A DNA stretch of 64,000 bases from Membranipora membranacea (taxonomy: Eukaryota > Bryozoa > Gymnolaemata > Cheilostomatida > Membraniporidae): NCBI GenBank assembly GCA_914767715.1, contig OU612066.1:16187001-16251000 (forward strand), given 5' to 3'. The position numbers and the translations under genes were made by a program. The stretch's first letter is position 1. Each line of letters begins with the position of its first letter. The notes below the pieces were generated by a model that ran no database searches, was not told where the DNA came from, and saw only the letters and a list, made by a program, of their open reading frames with translations. Below are positions 33,409 through 43,466 of this stretch, piece after piece.

Positions 33409-36400
33409 ATCCAAGAAGAAAAACAGAACAAATATGATAAAGAGAATCAGATGCTGCTGAATAAAACCCGAGTGATAGTGAAAGGACACGGAGCATTAAA
33501 TAACTGGAATCAGTGGGCGAGAAAAGAGTAAGTGAAGATAATTTCAAACTGCGCCGTGGCAAGTGCATACATATAAGATATGATGCTACAGCAAAACAAA
33601 GGAATGGGCTGGAATGGTTTTTATTTGTGAACTTTCAAATATGCTACCATAACGTAGATAAGCTTTCTTCTTCTCTTCCATAAAACACCCAACAGGATGA
33701 AAATATCCACTTTTATGTGACTTGGTCGGGAAATGTTGAATTCAAATCACAGTACGAAATATTAGTGAGCTAGTAGTTTATGAAACTCCTTCATATCAGT
33801 TATCATTGGGGGACTGCCAGATTTTTGGTGGTTCTACCATTTAGCAAATTTAAATCACCGAGATAGCGACACAGCGAATCCTTGGAAAGTTTTCATCCTG
33901 TTGAGTAGGGTATGTTTCATAGTGATTCATAAGATAGATATGCCTTAAAATTAACCGCAACTTTTCTAACAAATATATTTGTCACTTCTAGAAATGACAA
34001 CCATACGTAAGTTGCAACTGCAAGGCTATTGGTTCACTTCAGTCACAACATATTAGGGCACCTTGAAAAACATTCCCATAATGCAACTTTGCCCTTAGTT
34101 TCCTATGATAGAATGATATTATTCTATTCTAGCCTGCTCTCCTGGGAAAATCAGCAACTGTGAATTCCTGGATACTCTCTCACAGGCATCGAGTACATTT
34201 TAAAATTTAAAGAATGGATTTGATTTTGATTTGCACACACTCTCAAATTCATGCTATCCAGGGAGTTCTAAGCACCATGTTCGAAATAATTGCAGTCCAT
34301 TCAGCTAAATTCAATGCATAACCACCGGCAATTAGAATTTCAAAACTTCAAAGATGTGCTGCAGAACATACTTATGAAAGCATTACGGATTATTTTGGTA
34401 CCAATGAGGTCCAATCAATATTCGGATTTGAATATACATTTAGAGTGAATTGCAGATTACAGGGTTGCACGAGTCGATCATGTTTTTGCATTACGATGGT
34501 GTCATTGCAATATTTTCTCACAGCATTTGAAAGAGAAGAATCCAAAAATATTACGAAGGATGTGAATCCAGTCCTATCTCTTGCAGGGACCCAAATATAT
34601 GCTTTTATAGCATGGCATATTGGGTGGGGAGAGGGGGGATTACAAATTCTCTGTACAAATTTGCCTGTATTGAAGGGATGGTCTTGCACAATATGGGAAT
34701 CAGCTCCAAATGCAAAAAAAATGATCGATCTGGATCTACACTAAGCTATCTCTTACTATAGTCCGGTAATTATTCCTGCATTCAACATCTTGCCCATAAT
34801 GCAGTTTCACCCTGGATTTACCAAGAATTTTTTCACGTTCATGCTATCATTGTCCTGATTCCACTGGGAATTCCACAAAATTGCATTGTGGGATTGATTA
34901 GCTAATTCCCCAAGCCAAACTGAGTTTACTGATTGATAATTAAAATGTCTGTACCTTTATTTTTAGTTTACATGCTGCAGCCAGATTTAAGCAACAACAA
35001 GAAATAGAGTTGGCTAATCAGGCTATGCTAAAGAGACTCAAAAACACAAAGCCAGTCATACAGAGAAAGAAGCAGGTCAGTTTTTGACAAGGGAGAAATT
35101 AACAGATCAGCTTTTCTTCGTGTCTTGCTGTTTGGTATGACACAGAAGATCGGGCTGCTCCTAGAGAAGGACACAAAGTGCCCTAAATGCTCATACTGAG
35201 AATGTGATACAACCTAGAGAACTAGAAAGTGTGAGGTCAAGTTAGACCTTATGAACTGGGTGTGCAGCAATCTGCCAAAACTGAAACTCACACTAATCAG
35301 CCACTTGCGGTGATGCTTTGATCTTAGCCAATAGGCCGATAAGCTTTCTTTCCTGTGTCTAACTAATTAATGAATTTTGACTCCCTGGTGCCTGTTGTAA
35401 TACAACCATATCTCCATTTCTAAAATCGATCAAAATCATGTGGGTAATAGGGAATATAAAGCAAAGCCAATACGGTACTACGTCAAGTCCATGAAGTACA
35501 GAGGTGCTTGTGCCGAGACTGCTTTTTACCATATCTGCTTCTGACACTAAAAAATAATTTTTTTTAACTTTTACCACAGAGACCTGATTTTTCTGTGTTT
35601 TTGTCTTTTACCAGTACCAGTGCCTACACAGAATTTCACAGCTTGTTTCTCAGTGATTGTAATAAATCCATCCCCCATCCATCCACGTCGCTATTGTAAC
35701 TTGTGATCTTATGATCCAGGTTCGATTCCCGGCGCCGGCTGTCATTTCTGATTTGGCACTGGCAAGCCATTCATCCTAGCCAGGTCTATGCTAAAACACC
35801 TCGAGACAGTAAAACGTCTGTTTTTTCAAAACTGTGATGGAACCTTGTATGATAAAAGGTTCCGACTTATGAGGGCTGATAACCCACGGGTACCATGGGG
35901 CTGTTATATGGCAGAGTTTGTGTCGAAGAGAGCTCACATGGATGCTAAAGGCCCAAGTAGTGCAAGCCATTATCATCACAGGGCACCGTCTTACAAACCA
36001 TCCAATGCTGGTAGACCCTGCATGTACTTCAACCAAAGCAAATGCACTCGGACGGGTTGTAAATTTACACATACCTGCTCAAAATGCGGAAGCCCCAGCC
36101 ACGGAAGTTCTAAATGTGCAAAGAATGGTGGGCTGAAAGCCTAGTCATGGCCACCAGAGCTGTTTGTATTGTGCAGTGACCAATGTTATTATTTACTATT
36201 TGTTGTTGACTGCTATCTATGTTTTGTGTTAGCCAGTTCAGTTCAATTATACTGCTATGTCTGTGCATAAATAGTCTGAACAAAATAGAATTGAATCAGC
36301 GAGTGCGGAAGGTCCTAATCACCCACTTGCCTTTTTCAATGACAACCTTGTGACTACTGTATTTAATGATAGCTAACATTATTTACAATTTCTATTTTTA

Positions 36401-39400
36401 GAATTAGTGCAAAATGTAAAATCAATAGCTGATGCGGGAATCGTAACACCAGTCAGCTCCAACAGATTGTGGAACTGTTTAAAAGGCTATCCTAACAGGG
36501 ACTTCATTGTGTCGGGTTTCAAGAAGGGATTTCGCATCGGGGTGCCTTCTGTAAACTCTATTCCTGTCAATAATGTAACCCTAGACAAAAAACCAGCTAG
36601 GAACCGCGAGATAGTCATTGAAAAGCTAAACAGTGAGCTGCAGCAAGGTCGCATCTTAGGGCCATACAATGCTTCACCACTACCAATGGCATCATATGCT
36701 CCTTTATATGCTATTCCGAAGAGCACTCCGGGAAAGTTTCGCCTCATTCATGATCTGAGTAAACCTTATGGCACATCTGTCAATGATAATATTCCCAATG
36801 AACTTAAAGGTGTGAGCTACTGTAATGTTATGCAGGTGGCAGAATCGCTGTCAAGAATACAAGAGAAAGAGAAGGCCCCAACCTTCATGGCGAAGATCGA
36901 CCTAGCAGATGCGTATCGGTGCTGCCCAATAAACAAAGAAGACTGGAGATATCTGGGGATGCAATTTGAAGATAAGTTGTTAATCGATATATGTTTGCCC
37001 ATGGGCCTGAGCACATCATGCGCTATATTCCAAGCCATATCAAACAGCCTTGCTTGGTTATTTGAGAAAACCCACCCAGACTGTGAAATGTTCAATTACA
37101 TCGATGACTTTTTGATACTGGCGTCGAGCCATCAGCGATGTCAAGAGGCATTGTCAGAATTTCTCTCATGGCTAGAGTATTTAGGTTTCCCGGTCAGCCC
37201 ACAAAAGACTGTGCTTCCCTGCACCCACATAGAGTTCCTAGGACTGGGTATCGATAGCTGTCACCTGTCATTCTTTGTGCCTTTGTCAAAAAGAGAAAAG
37301 TACGAAAGGGAAATTACTAACTTTATTGCGAAGAAGGGGCACCGTGTTCACTCTATACAGAAACTGGTTGGTAAACTCACATTTCTTTGTGCCACCTTTT
37401 TACCCGGAAAGGCGCTGTTGGCGGGATTATACCAAAACCTATCTGGTATCCTATCATCAAACAAGTGGGCACAGCGCAGATTAAATGAAAATGTTCGTGC
37501 AGATCTGCGTGTGTGGCGGTCCTTCCTGTCTCAACCGGAAGGAAAACCATTTAAATTCATTTTTGCAGGATCTCAGGAAGCCTCACATTCTATCATATCA
37601 GACGCCTCAGGATCGGTTGGCTATGGATGTGTGTTCGACAACTGGTGGTTCAACGGAGTTTGGCAAGATGAATGGTGGTCAAAACAGAATATCGCTCTCT
37701 TGGAACTGATTCCCATCTACATTGCCGTTAAGCTCTGGGGCGACAAGATAAGTGATACGATACTCTCTATTCAGACTGACAATCAAGCTCTGGTGGCCAT
37801 GATCAACACATTCTTCTCTAAAGAGAAAATGATCAACACCCTACTGAAAGATTTGGCCTTGTTTTGTATGACTCACAATATTGTTTTGCGAGTGCGCCAC
37901 ATAGCCGGTAGTTTGAACGTCATAGCAGATAAGCTATCAAGAAATTTGGATTGTGGTATCAGTTTTTACGCCAGCAACACCGAATACAAAATCCCTGTCC
38001 ATCTAACCCCAGCCTGCATAAAGTCACAGAAGCTGCTACACTAAAAAACCTTTCTTTTGTCAGGCTTGCAAGAACTTCAGGCTACAGCTGATAACTTGAT
38101 ACACAACTCAGTCGCGCCCACCACAAGAAGATCGTACAGCTTGGCAGTTAAAGGCCTATCAGACTTCTGTAAAGAGCACAAAATAAAAGATAAGTTTTCC
38201 GCTAAAACTATAGAACTTTACGTTGCTCACCTTGCTAAGAAAGGCATGAAGGCCAGTACAATTCGATCTGCGTTGTCTGCAGTCCGTCATCATTGCAATT
38301 CTAACTATATCGAAATTAGCTTTGACACCCCTAGGCTACAGTTACTGTTGAAGGGTGTGCGCCGCAGAAATGATTCAATAGCTATCAGGCCAAACCATGT
38401 GGTAAAGGTCAGACAACTCCAAAAAATATGTAACTCTGCAGATAAGTTATTCAGCCCTCAACAGGCACTCATGATAAAAGCTATGTTTGCATTGTCATTC
38501 TTTGCATTGTTACGCCCATCGGAGGTTTATCATACTAGTACCACTCCAGAACATCAACTAAGGAGATCGTCTATCCGAGTAAGACAAAAAAAAAATTAAA
38601 ATAACTTTCTCATCATTCAAGCACTCCTCAGGTAGTACTACAATAACAGTAGAAAGGAAGCTCTTTTTGGATATTTGCCCGGTCCTACTGTTGCAATCAT
38701 ACTTGTCGGCCAATTCAGGCATCGCACAGCAGGAAGGGAGCATTGTCTTATTCCATTGTTCACGCGCTGAGGCCCATTCTTGGCTACAACGGTGTGTGGC
38801 CGACGCTGGAATCAAGTCCAGACTAACCTTACATTCATTTCGCCGAGGGGGGGCAACTTGGTATGCCGGCCAAGGTTTAACCGATGCCAAACTCAAAGCT
38901 TTTGGCCGCTGGAAATCCAATGCGTATCTTGTCTATGTTAAGCCCTAATTGTGGCGAAAATCAGAGTACGCAATATTGGTGATAATGCGTTCTCAGATTT
39001 TTGGCATCTGATTTTCGCACAATGACTAAAAAACCTTTAGTTCTAACATGCTCTTATTGTAATATATTTTAGTTCGCTAAGAATAAAACCAGAGGAAAGA
39101 GTGAGCGGTCCTAATCATCACTCTTTCCGAACAACAGAAGGGATATACGCTTCTCATCACAAGAAAATGTCGGTAATTCTATCTGATCAACTTTTAATAC
39201 CGTTGCTCGTACTCAGATCCGCTGGGATTTGTAGAATTCTCAAAATGGAGAATAGTTAATGCCTTGTATGGCTTCAAAAGAAGATCTCGAAAAGAGGTCA
39301 ATGCCTTGTATGGCTTCAAAAGAAGATCTCGAAAAGAGGTCAATTATTTAACCCAAAGCGGTTGTCTTTTTGTGGCATTCTTGAATTGGCATAACCTGAC

Positions 39401-41938
39401 TAAGAGGGTTGCCACTTGCCTTGCTTATTTGTAATGTGGTATATTCTTGCGAATGTTTATTTATACCTTGTACTTATACTATGAGTCATTGGTGTGCTTT
39501 GGTGATACTTGAACCAATAAACATAGTCTTCATTATAAACTTCACAAACAGGATTGATTGATGAATTAAAAAAATCAAACTTTCCTAAAGTTGTTTTTTA
39601 GACTGAAATTAATCCAAAACAAATGCTCAAGTATCTCAGCGCAGCTCCAATAGTCAGAGTCGTCTGGCCCTCCCAACAAGCCCCGACAACTCCAACGTGT
39701 TTTATAAAGTACTGATCTGACAACAAGGAAGTCATGTGATCACTTTGTATTGAATTGTGGGAGACTTAAACTCATCAATCCTTTGGTTGCTAGCCTTGAG
39801 ACTGTGAACTACCCACCACCACCCCTTCCTTACCTCCGTCATTACTGGGTTGCTCTCGTTATTCCTTTCTGGTTTCAGATCTAAGAACTAAGCCAGAGTA
39901 ATTAGTGAGCTCCCAACTACACGTTCGGTCAACAAGTGTCAGCTCAAGAAAATACGAGCATCTTATAGTCTATCAGTCAAACCTCAAAATGGAAAGAAGA
40001 TCTCGAGAAGAGGTCAATGCCTTACGTGGCTCCTAAGAAGATCTCGAAAAGAGGTCAATGCCTTGTATGGCTAAAATAATAAAAAGATCTCGAAAAGAGG
40101 TCAATGCCTTGTATGGCTAAAAAAATAAAAAGATCTCGAAAAGAGGTCAATGCCTTGTATGGCTAAAAAATAAAAAGATCTCGAAAAGAGGTCAATGCCT
40201 TATGTGGCTCCTAAGAAGATCTCGAAAAGAGGTCAATGCCTTGTATGGCTAAATAAAATAAAAAGATCTCAAAAAGAGATCAATGCCTTGTATGGCTTCA
40301 AAAGAAGATCTCGAAAAGAGGTCAATGCCTTGTATGGCTTCAAAAGAAGATCTCGAAAAGAGGTCAATTATTTAACCCAAAGCGGTTGTCTTTTTGTGGC
40401 ATTCTTGAATTGGCATAACCTGACTAAGAGGGCTAGCAACCAAAGGATTGATGAGTTTAAGTCTCCCACAATTCAATACAAAGTGATCACATGACTTCCT
40501 TGTTGTCAGATCAGTACTTTATAAAACACGTTGGAGTTGTCGGGGCTTGTTGGGAGGGCCAGACGACTCTGACTATTGGAGCTGCGCTGAGATACTTGAG
40601 CATTTGTTTTGGATTAATTTCAGTCTAAAAAACAACTTTAGGAAAGTTTGATTTTGTTTTTATGACACTTCCACCTTCGTTTTTTAGGAAGAAGCTTTTA
40701 AGAAGCACAAAGAATTCAAAGAGATCATGGAATGTGGAATTAAGGATTATAACAGTCCTCGAACAACAACAAATTCAAAAATGACCATGAGAGATTACTC
40801 TGGGACGGTATGTTAGTATGGCAGTATGTAAATCAAGTTCGATCTGTTTTACCAGCATTGGAATTGTCCCCTTTGGCGTGTCAAATGAGGAGGGGGCAAT
40901 TCCAACACTGGCAAAATGGATCAAACTTGATCTACGCAGTATTGGCCCATCTAATCATATTCCTATCAAGGAATAAACTGCTCAATCATACATATTATGA
41001 AAATAGTCGCCTGTCTGTTGATAAGTTGCGTGATAATCTTGTGTGTTCCCCTTTTAACGTAATGCAACAACTATAGGTACCTTTGAACCAAACTGTATTG
41101 TGACTGTAGAAAAAACTAATCTATCAGTGACCAATCCTAAATAAAAGTTAGACACAATTTATTTGAGGAGTTGTCCTCTTTATCCTTGTGAGCAGATAAC
41201 TCCACAATTTCAATTTCTCATGCACTCACACCATCCCACCCTCCCTGCTCACACTACCACCTATACCCAAAAATAACATGTGAATCCATAATCTGTGCAT
41301 GATGGCCTAACTTCTCTGAACACACAGGATGGGAGTAGTACATATCGAAGTGATCATGGAAAAGAACACAACAAAAATAATAATGTACAAAGAAAAGTAA
41401 AAGATGAACGGCCACCAATAAAAGAAGAAAGCCAAGAGAATGAAGAAACATTGCCTTCACCGGTGAGGCAGCTCAAGATCCATAAATTGCTCCGATTGAA
41501 GGAGACTTTGAATATCTGTTCATACCTGTGTGAAACCCTGAACTAGATACAATTTCTAAGTATTTACAAGCACTACCTGTGCACACGCTTTCACTAAGAG
41601 CCAAGGTAGTGCAACTCCCTCAAACGCCTCTCGGGCTTGTCTTGTCTCATCCCCTTCTGTTTCAACCTGTGGTGTCTCCTTAGCTAAGAGCTGGCAGCAG
41701 AAAGAACATAGATATACATCTAAGAAGTGGTCGTTGTGCCAGAAACGACACCGGAAGAGATTTTCAGCATTTCATTTTATAGTTTCAGAAATATTTCATT
41801 AATTTAATTAATTTACAATTACAGCCGGAGGAGAAGAGCGAGCCAAGCGAAACCAGTGAAAAGAAGGGCAAGAAGCAGCCATCAGAGAACAGTAAAAAGA
41901 ATCGCACAGCGGATGTACCAAAGCTACCAGCTATATAA
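33409..41938 (+). CDS. CFAP97/Hemingway-domain gene tail, unit 2 copy with open reading frame
   Basis: Five exons: 33409-33527, 34967-35075, 40688-40807, 41328-41462 and 41825-41938 (TAA). All have canonical GT donors and AG acceptors, consistent phases and no internal stop (198 codons plus stop). Domain content is as in unit 1: the DKENQMLLNK helix, LNNWN, and the QEIELANQAMLKRL helix followed by KPVI, which together match the Hemingway/CFAP97 domain of axoneme-associated proteins; then a Lys/Glu/Ser-rich tail. A 5.2-kb DIRS retrotransposon lies in the intron between the second and third exons, 414 bp after the donor and 26 bp before the acceptor, so splicing may be affected. No upstream N-terminal exon or start was found, so the gene model is incomplete or the copy is itself a fragment. 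Confidence 0.65.
35700..35745 (+). repeat. tRNA 3'-half-like fragment at left end of DIRS insertion
   Basis: GGTTCGATTCCCGG is a T-loop/B-box with a nearly paired stem, followed by CGCCGGCT, which looks like a 3' acceptor strand. No matching 5' half is present. It could be a captured tRNA or SINE tail. Confidence 0.4.
35788..36144 (+). CDS. DIRS gag-like protein, C-terminal part with Cys/His zinc motifs
   Basis: 118 codons. The N-terminal part (FRLMRADNPRVPWG) resembles the gag region of DIRS-type elements. The C-terminal part carries two Cys/His clusters, CTRTGCKFTH and CSKCGSPSHGSSKC, likely nucleic-acid-binding zinc knuckles. Full gag proteins of this group are several times longer, so this is probably the 3' portion of a truncated gag. 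It lies 262 bp upstream of the RT-RNase H frame. Confidence 0.65.
   Translation: MLKHLETVKRLFFQNCDGTLYDKRFRLMRADNPRVPWGCYMAEFVSKRAHMDAKGPSSASHYHHRAPSYKPSNAGRPCMYFNQSKCTRTGCKFTHTCSKCGSPSHGSSKCAKNGGLKA
36407..38044 (+). CDS. DIRS reverse transcriptase-RNase H
   Basis: An intact 545-codon frame. RT motifs include FRLIHDLSKP, KIDLADAYR, LPMGLSTSCAIFQ and the catalytic FNYIDDFLIL (YIDD near residue 229). RNase H follows with SDASGSVGYG, the LLELIPIYIAV helix and QTDNQALVAM, giving the DEDD-type acidic residues. The arrangement, with RNase H directly after RT and a tyrosine recombinase next, is that of DIRS-group elements. The start ATG may be internal to a longer frame. Confidence 0.9.
   Translation: MQNVKSIADAGIVTPVSSNRLWNCLKGYPNRDFIVSGFKKGFRIGVPSVNSIPVNNVTLDKKPARNREIVIEKLNSELQQGRILGPYNASPLPMASYAPLYAIPKSTPGKFRLIHDLSKPYGTSVNDNIPNELKGVSYCNVMQVAESLSRIQEKEKAPTFMAKIDLADAYRCCPINKEDWRYLGMQFEDKLLIDICLPMGLSTSCAIFQAISNSLAWLFEKTHPDCEMFNYIDDFLILASSHQRCQEALSEFLSWLEYLGFPVSPQKTVLPCTHIEFLGLGIDSCHLSFFVPLSKREKYEREITNFIAKKGHRVHSIQKLVGKLTFLCATFLPGKALLAGLYQNLSGILSSNKWAQRRLNENVRADLRVWRSFLSQPEGKPFKFIFAGSQEASHSIISDASGSVGYGCVFDNWWFNGVWQDEWWSKQNIALLELIPIYIAVKLWGDKISDTILSIQTDNQALVAMINTFFSKEKMINTLLKDLALFCMTHNIVLRVRHIAGSLNVIADKLSRNLDCGISFYASNTEYKIPVHLTPACIKSQKLLH
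38057..38948 (+). pseudogene. DIRS tyrosine recombinase, split by a frameshift
   Basis: The N-terminal frame (38,057-38,599) has a core-binding helical region (TTRRSYSLAVKGL, STIRSALSAVRHH) and the first catalytic arginine in ALLRPSEV. It then stops after a run of ten A (38,586-38,595). The continuation (frame of 38,667-38,948) holds the second catalytic box, LHSFRRGG (H-x-x-R), and GRWKSNAYLVYVK with the W and nucleophile Y. All active-site residues are therefore present but in two frames. A one-base change in the homopolymer separates them, either a mutation or a sequencing error. Confidence 0.85.
39258..39408 (+). repeat. 151-bp direct repeat, left copy (A1), DIRS 3' region
   Basis: Identical by eye to 40,282-40,432. 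It begins with two copies of the hairpin repeat (stems at 39,283 and 39,325) and ends with a unique section up to gactaagagg. Followed by about 160 bp with an aataaa poly-A-signal-like word at 39,519-39,530. Confidence 0.85.
39571..39795 (+). repeat. 225-bp inverted repeat, left arm (B), DIRS 3' region
   Basis: The reverse complement of 40,431-40,655 over its full length, with no mismatch found by eye. DIRS elements carry inverted terminal repeats and an internal complementary region used to form circles; this arm may be the internal partner, or one end of a nested non-autonomous derivative. Confidence 0.88.
39999..40365 (+). repeat. Hairpin-forming tandem repeat array (nine copies)
   Basis: Nine copies of a roughly 40-47-bp unit containing gatctc-gaaaa-gaggtc, a 6-bp stem (one T-G pair) with a 5-base loop, followed by caatgccttgtatggct and a variable A-rich spacer. 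Two further copies lie in A1. One copy (40,265-40,281) has gatctc-aaaaa-gagatc, a fully Watson-Crick stem; another (39,999-40,015) has the loop gagaa. Located between the two inverted-repeat arms of the DIRS element. Confidence 0.88.
40282..40432 (+). repeat. 151-bp direct repeat, right copy (A2)
   Basis: Partner of 39,258-39,408. It contains the last two hairpin repeats and the unique section ending gactaagagg, then runs into the right inverted-repeat arm. The overall 3' order is A1, B, A2, B-inverted. Confidence 0.85.
40431..40655 (+). repeat. 225-bp inverted repeat, right arm (B-inverted), right end of DIRS element
   Basis: Reverse complement of 39,571-39,795. It ends six bases before host intron sequence resumes at about 40,662, so it is the right terminal repeat of the inserted element. 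Confidence 0.88.
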
Positions 41939-43466
41939 ATATGTGTGCTGTGTGACTACGAGCTAAAGGCATTGATAGTAACCAGGGATTCAAAAATATC
42001 TTTGATCTTGGCACATTAGGCCTTATGGCAAAGTCTCAAAATTCTAATTATATGGAATGATGACTCATTCGGATTCATGTTTTCCGCTTTAGAGGTGACA
42101 ACTTTGTAACAGTATTCTACTAAATGTTGTATTTTTATAGAAAAGTTTTTGATGCCTAGTTGTCTTTTAACTTGGTGCACACAATTTGCTCAAAACTCAA
42201 TTTATATCCTAGGTTGCATTATATATAATCATGTTTTGGGGTAAGAATAAGCCATTGCCTCGAGATTTGTTGATGACTAAGTATCATCAACTTTGTGGTG
42301 TTGGCTGATAAACAAATAGAACAAGTAAAATATCTGCCAGGCTTGATCCGGTTGTTCATGAGGGGAAAACAACTCCTTGGCTGGATGCAAAATTTTACAT
42401 TTAGCTCACAATAAACATACTCTAAGTAACTGGCCTGAAGCTGTCTCATTTGGCTCTAGTTATTTTTGTTATTTCCCAAAACTGAGGGAGAATAGACATA
42501 TGTGTACTCATGTACAATACTATTTTGATAATAAAATACTCAATAATAAATCTAGAAAAAATGATAACGATTTAGACAAAAAAAAAAGAACTGCAGGCTC
42601 ACATCCCAATTATTCTGACTCTGCAATTTAACTTGTTCTATTGCAGTTAAAATTACGTCGCTACCTTAATCAAGAGGGTAGACAGATCAACACACTTGTG
42701 TTCTATAGTTCGAAAAGACCCTGATTTTGAACCGTGGTTAGATAGGTTAACCTCGGCCAGCACCTTCCCCAAGACAAGACAAGCTTTAGCTTTTGGGTTG
42801 GGTCTAAAAATATAATCTGATATATTGCAGCCAGACATGACTGTTGAGTTGTTGTGTGGATGAATATTTATCTTCGATATACTGTTATAAGTGTATATAT
42901 TGGGATTTATATAATATACCCATTCAAATGCTCTTTGATTAGCCAGCGCTAGAAAACCGCTAAAAACCTTTTACTGAAGAAAAAAAAAAACCCGAGCTTA
43001 TAATTACCAACAAAACGCATGGTGAGAGGTCCCTGTTGTGCAGCGTCTTTCTTTGCAACAGGTACCTATAGGGAGAGGGGGCAGGGGCGAGGCTGGTTCC
43101 TTGGCGGGGCTTGAGAGGGCTTCTGGGTACAGGAAGGACAGTACTTTACTTGGCTGTTCGGATTATATCATCTACACCTCTTTAACTGTACATAGATATT
43201 TTTAGCAATTAAATATGAAAAAAAAACCAGAAAATAAGGAGCGCTTGATGGTGGACATGCGCAGGTAGTCAGTATGAAGAAAAATAGTTGTGTGATAGTC
43301 AACCATAGTCGATTACCAAATTTGCTCTACAATATAGCTCAATACCTTACAATAGTTTCTACTAGGAGCTTATCCTGAATATCACAATTGACAACAAGAG
43401 AGATGAAAATTAAAGCTGTAATTATTATAATAATAGCAAGTCAAGTTGTTTCTTAGTGGTTAACAG

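Larger units (their letters stand above)
35490..40661 (+). mobile_element. DIRS-type tyrosine-recombinase retrotransposon, 5'-truncated, unit 2 only
   Basis: Units 1 and 3 have about 33 bp of ordinary intron here; unit 2 has 5.2 kb instead. Order is gag-like zinc finger ORF, RT-RNase H, tyrosine recombinase, then a complex 3' region of direct and inverted repeats. No integrase, protease or long terminal direct repeats are seen, which with the recombinase defines the DIRS/Ngaro order. No left inverted terminal repeat is visible at 35,490, and the gag ORF is short, so the left end is probably truncated. No target-site duplication is seen, as expected for recombinase-mediated insertion. Confidence 0.88.

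Noticed and set aside
34390-34744. Two 99-codon frames on opposite strands in a CFAP97-like intron
   Set aside because: Intron position, no motif, and unit 1 and 3 versions are broken by indels.
35791-36072. 93-codon minus-strand frame opposite the DIRS gag
   Set aside because: Antisense shadow of the gag-like ORF.
39240-40370. Regular repeats with variable spacers, resembling a CRISPR array
   Set aside because: Spacers are short A-rich variants, not unique sequences. There are no cas genes, and the array lies in a eukaryotic DIRS retroelement.
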